Below are positions 62,929 through 64,000 of a stretch of DNA of 64,000 bases, one piece after another. The position numbers and the translations under genes were made by a program. The notes below the pieces were generated by a model. It ran no database searches. It saw only the letters and a program-made list of their open reading frames with translations, and was not told the DNA's origin. Each line of letters starts with the position of its first letter. The first letter of the stretch is position 1. This DNA is from Flavobacterium fluviatile. Lineage in GTDB: Bacteria; Bacteroidota; Bacteroidia; Flavobacteriales; Flavobacteriaceae. The DNA is taken from the NCBI RefSeq assembly GCF_010645065.1, contig NZ_JAADZW010000009.1, positions 1 to 64,000 on the forward strand, written 5' to 3'.

Positions 62929-64000
62929 ATGAAAGACACTAAGAAAAAGGTCAGCCTTCTCTCAGAGGGGACTGGCCAGAGCAATACCTCGTTTTTGCCT
63001 TATGAGAAAAAGACGGCAGTAGAGCGTTTGAAAAAGCCGCTGATTTTTACCCTGATGGGTATTGTCTGCATCGGCTGTATGTACTTGATCTTTAAGCCTT
63101 CGACAGATAAAAAGCAGATCAAAAACCCCGGGCTGAACGACAGCGTGCCGCAGGCAAGCGAATCGATACTGCAGGCAGATAAGGAGAAAGCGTATGAGCA
63201 GGAAATGCTCGAAGACAAAGAAGAGCAAAAAAAGAACGCGTTAACAACGCTGTCCGATTACTGGCATGAGGATAGCGATCAGCAGAAAGAAGCCTTGCCT
63301 GATCAGGTGGAAGGGCCAAACAATCCGGCACTGAACAGCTACCGTAGTGCCCAAAGCACGCTCGGATCTTTTTATCAGCAAGACAACGGGGAGACAAAAG
63401 AACTCCGCAGGGAGCTCGAGGAGCTCAAGGAGGAACTCGCCCAAAAGGATGTTCCGGTCCCTGCCACTATTGATGACCAATTGGCGCTTATGGAAAAATC
63501 CTATCAGATGGCCGCCAAGTACCTTCCATCCGGATCCAGTCCAGTGGAGCCTTTAGGCAAAAATAATGCCGCGCCGATTGCACAGTCACAAAAGGAGACT
63601 TTTGAAGCATTAATTCCCGCAAAAAAAAGCAGGGTATCCACGCTGTACCGCCAACCGTCAGACAGCGCTTTTCTGGCGGGCTGGGATAAAAATGGTAACC
63701 ACGGGTTTTATACCACAGGTAAATCAGAAGAGGTGCAACAACCAAAAAACAGCGTCAGTGCCTGCGTACACCAGACCCAGACCATTATCGGGGAAGCTGG
63801 CGTTTCGCTTCGTTTACTGGAGCCTGCCCGGCTTTCAGGTCTGACCTTGGCAACAGGCACAATCGTTACGGCGAATGCCAAGATACAGGAAGGACGCCTG
63901 CAGCTCAAAGTCACCTCAATCGAACTGGATGGTATTATTATCCCGGTGGACATCACCATTTATGACCTGGACGGACAGCAGGGAGTAGCAGTTCCCTATT
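62929..64000 (+). CDS. traM: conjugation protein TraM, partial at window edge
   Basis: From ATG 62929 the frame stays open to the last base, 357 codons so far. A basic start is followed by one membrane helix (about 38-54, LIFTLMGIVCIGCMYLI), a charged coiled middle (AYEQEMLEDKEEQKKN and RRELEELKEELAQKD) and a beta-rich C-terminal part (ATGTIVTANAKIQEGRLQLKV). TraM is the VirB10-like protein of CTnDOT-type channels. The C-terminus lies outside the window. Confidence 0.93.
   Translation, partial: MKDTKKKVSLLSEGTGQSNTSFLPYEKKTAVERLKKPLIFTLMGIVCIGCMYLIFKPSTDKKQIKNPGLNDSVPQASESILQADKEKAYEQEMLEDKEEQKKNALTTLSDYWHEDSDQQKEALPDQVEGPNNPALNSYRSAQSTLGSFYQQDNGETKELRRELEELKEELAQKDVPVPATIDDQLALMEKSYQMAAKYLPSGSSPVEPLGKNNAAPIAQSQKETFEALIPAKKSRVSTLYRQPSDSAFLAGWDKNGNHGFYTTGKSEEVQQPKNSVSACVHQTQTIIGEAGVSLRLLEPARLSGLTLATGTIVTANAKIQEGRLQLKVTSIELDGIIIPVDITIYDLDGQQGVAVPY

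Noticed and set aside
1..64000. CRISPR array
   Set aside because: No set of near-identical repeats with regular spacers was found. The 21-bp repeats at 41732 are contiguous and degenerate and have no spacers.
1..64000. tRNA or rRNA gene at the island edge
   Set aside because: No cloverleaf or rRNA-like sequence was recognised around 20.5-21.2 kb or elsewhere, so a tRNA attachment site is not claimed.

Overview
The window is chromosomal DNA from a member of the Bacteroidota, most likely a Flavobacterium or close relative. The signs are SusC/SusD pairs, an ECF sigma/FecR pair, AT-rich spacers, few Shine-Dalgarno sites, and a conjugation module of the Bacteroides CTnDOT type (RteC, TopB, MobABC, TraA-TraM). 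I see no rRNA, tRNA, CRISPR array, integrase or transposase.

1-20.5 kb looks like ordinary chromosome: a LacI-type regulator facing a polysaccharide deacetylase with a C-terminal frameshift, a TlpA-type thioredoxin, a COQ4-like protein behind two copies of an inverted repeat, an M28 peptidase, and pta-ackA with a broken small gene between them. A CorA transporter follows. Then comes a leftward uptake locus (ECF sigma, FecR, SusC, SusD, a metallophosphoesterase and a glycerophosphodiesterase) that reads as outer-membrane import plus periplasmic cleavage of phosphodiesters.

At about 20.9 kb there is a terminator and what looks like the last 11 codons of a leftward gene with no body. This is the pattern left when an element integrates into the 3' end of a gene, so I place the left edge of an island there. 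From about 21.2 to 30.1 kb the DNA is visibly more AT-rich and holds the most unusual content: a tight five-gene operon encoding a SIS-HAD fusion, a phosphoribosyltransferase-like protein, an ORC/CDC6-like P-loop ATPase, an unknown protein with a Rossmann/CARF-like look, and a PfkB-type sugar kinase. A small membrane-anchored protein precedes it and an HNH nuclease follows it. I read it as a candidate NTP-regulated conflict or signalling system built on sugar-phosphate or nucleoside chemistry.

30.4-44.4 kb is further cargo: an XRE regulator with a perfect palindrome, a long hairpin RNA candidate, a SusC-SusD-S9 peptidase operon, and an opposing STAS / PAS-AraC / MauE-like / DUF6520-type peptide cluster. 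A PLP-transferase/GNAT fusion lies behind four 21-bp direct repeats.

44.4-64 kb is the conjugative backbone: RteC, an excisionase-like HTH protein, a DUF3945-type protein, topoisomerase III, coupling protein (MobC), relaxase (MobB), MobA, a hairpin-rich oriT candidate, and TraA to TraM. The window ends inside TraM, so the rest of the element lies to the right.
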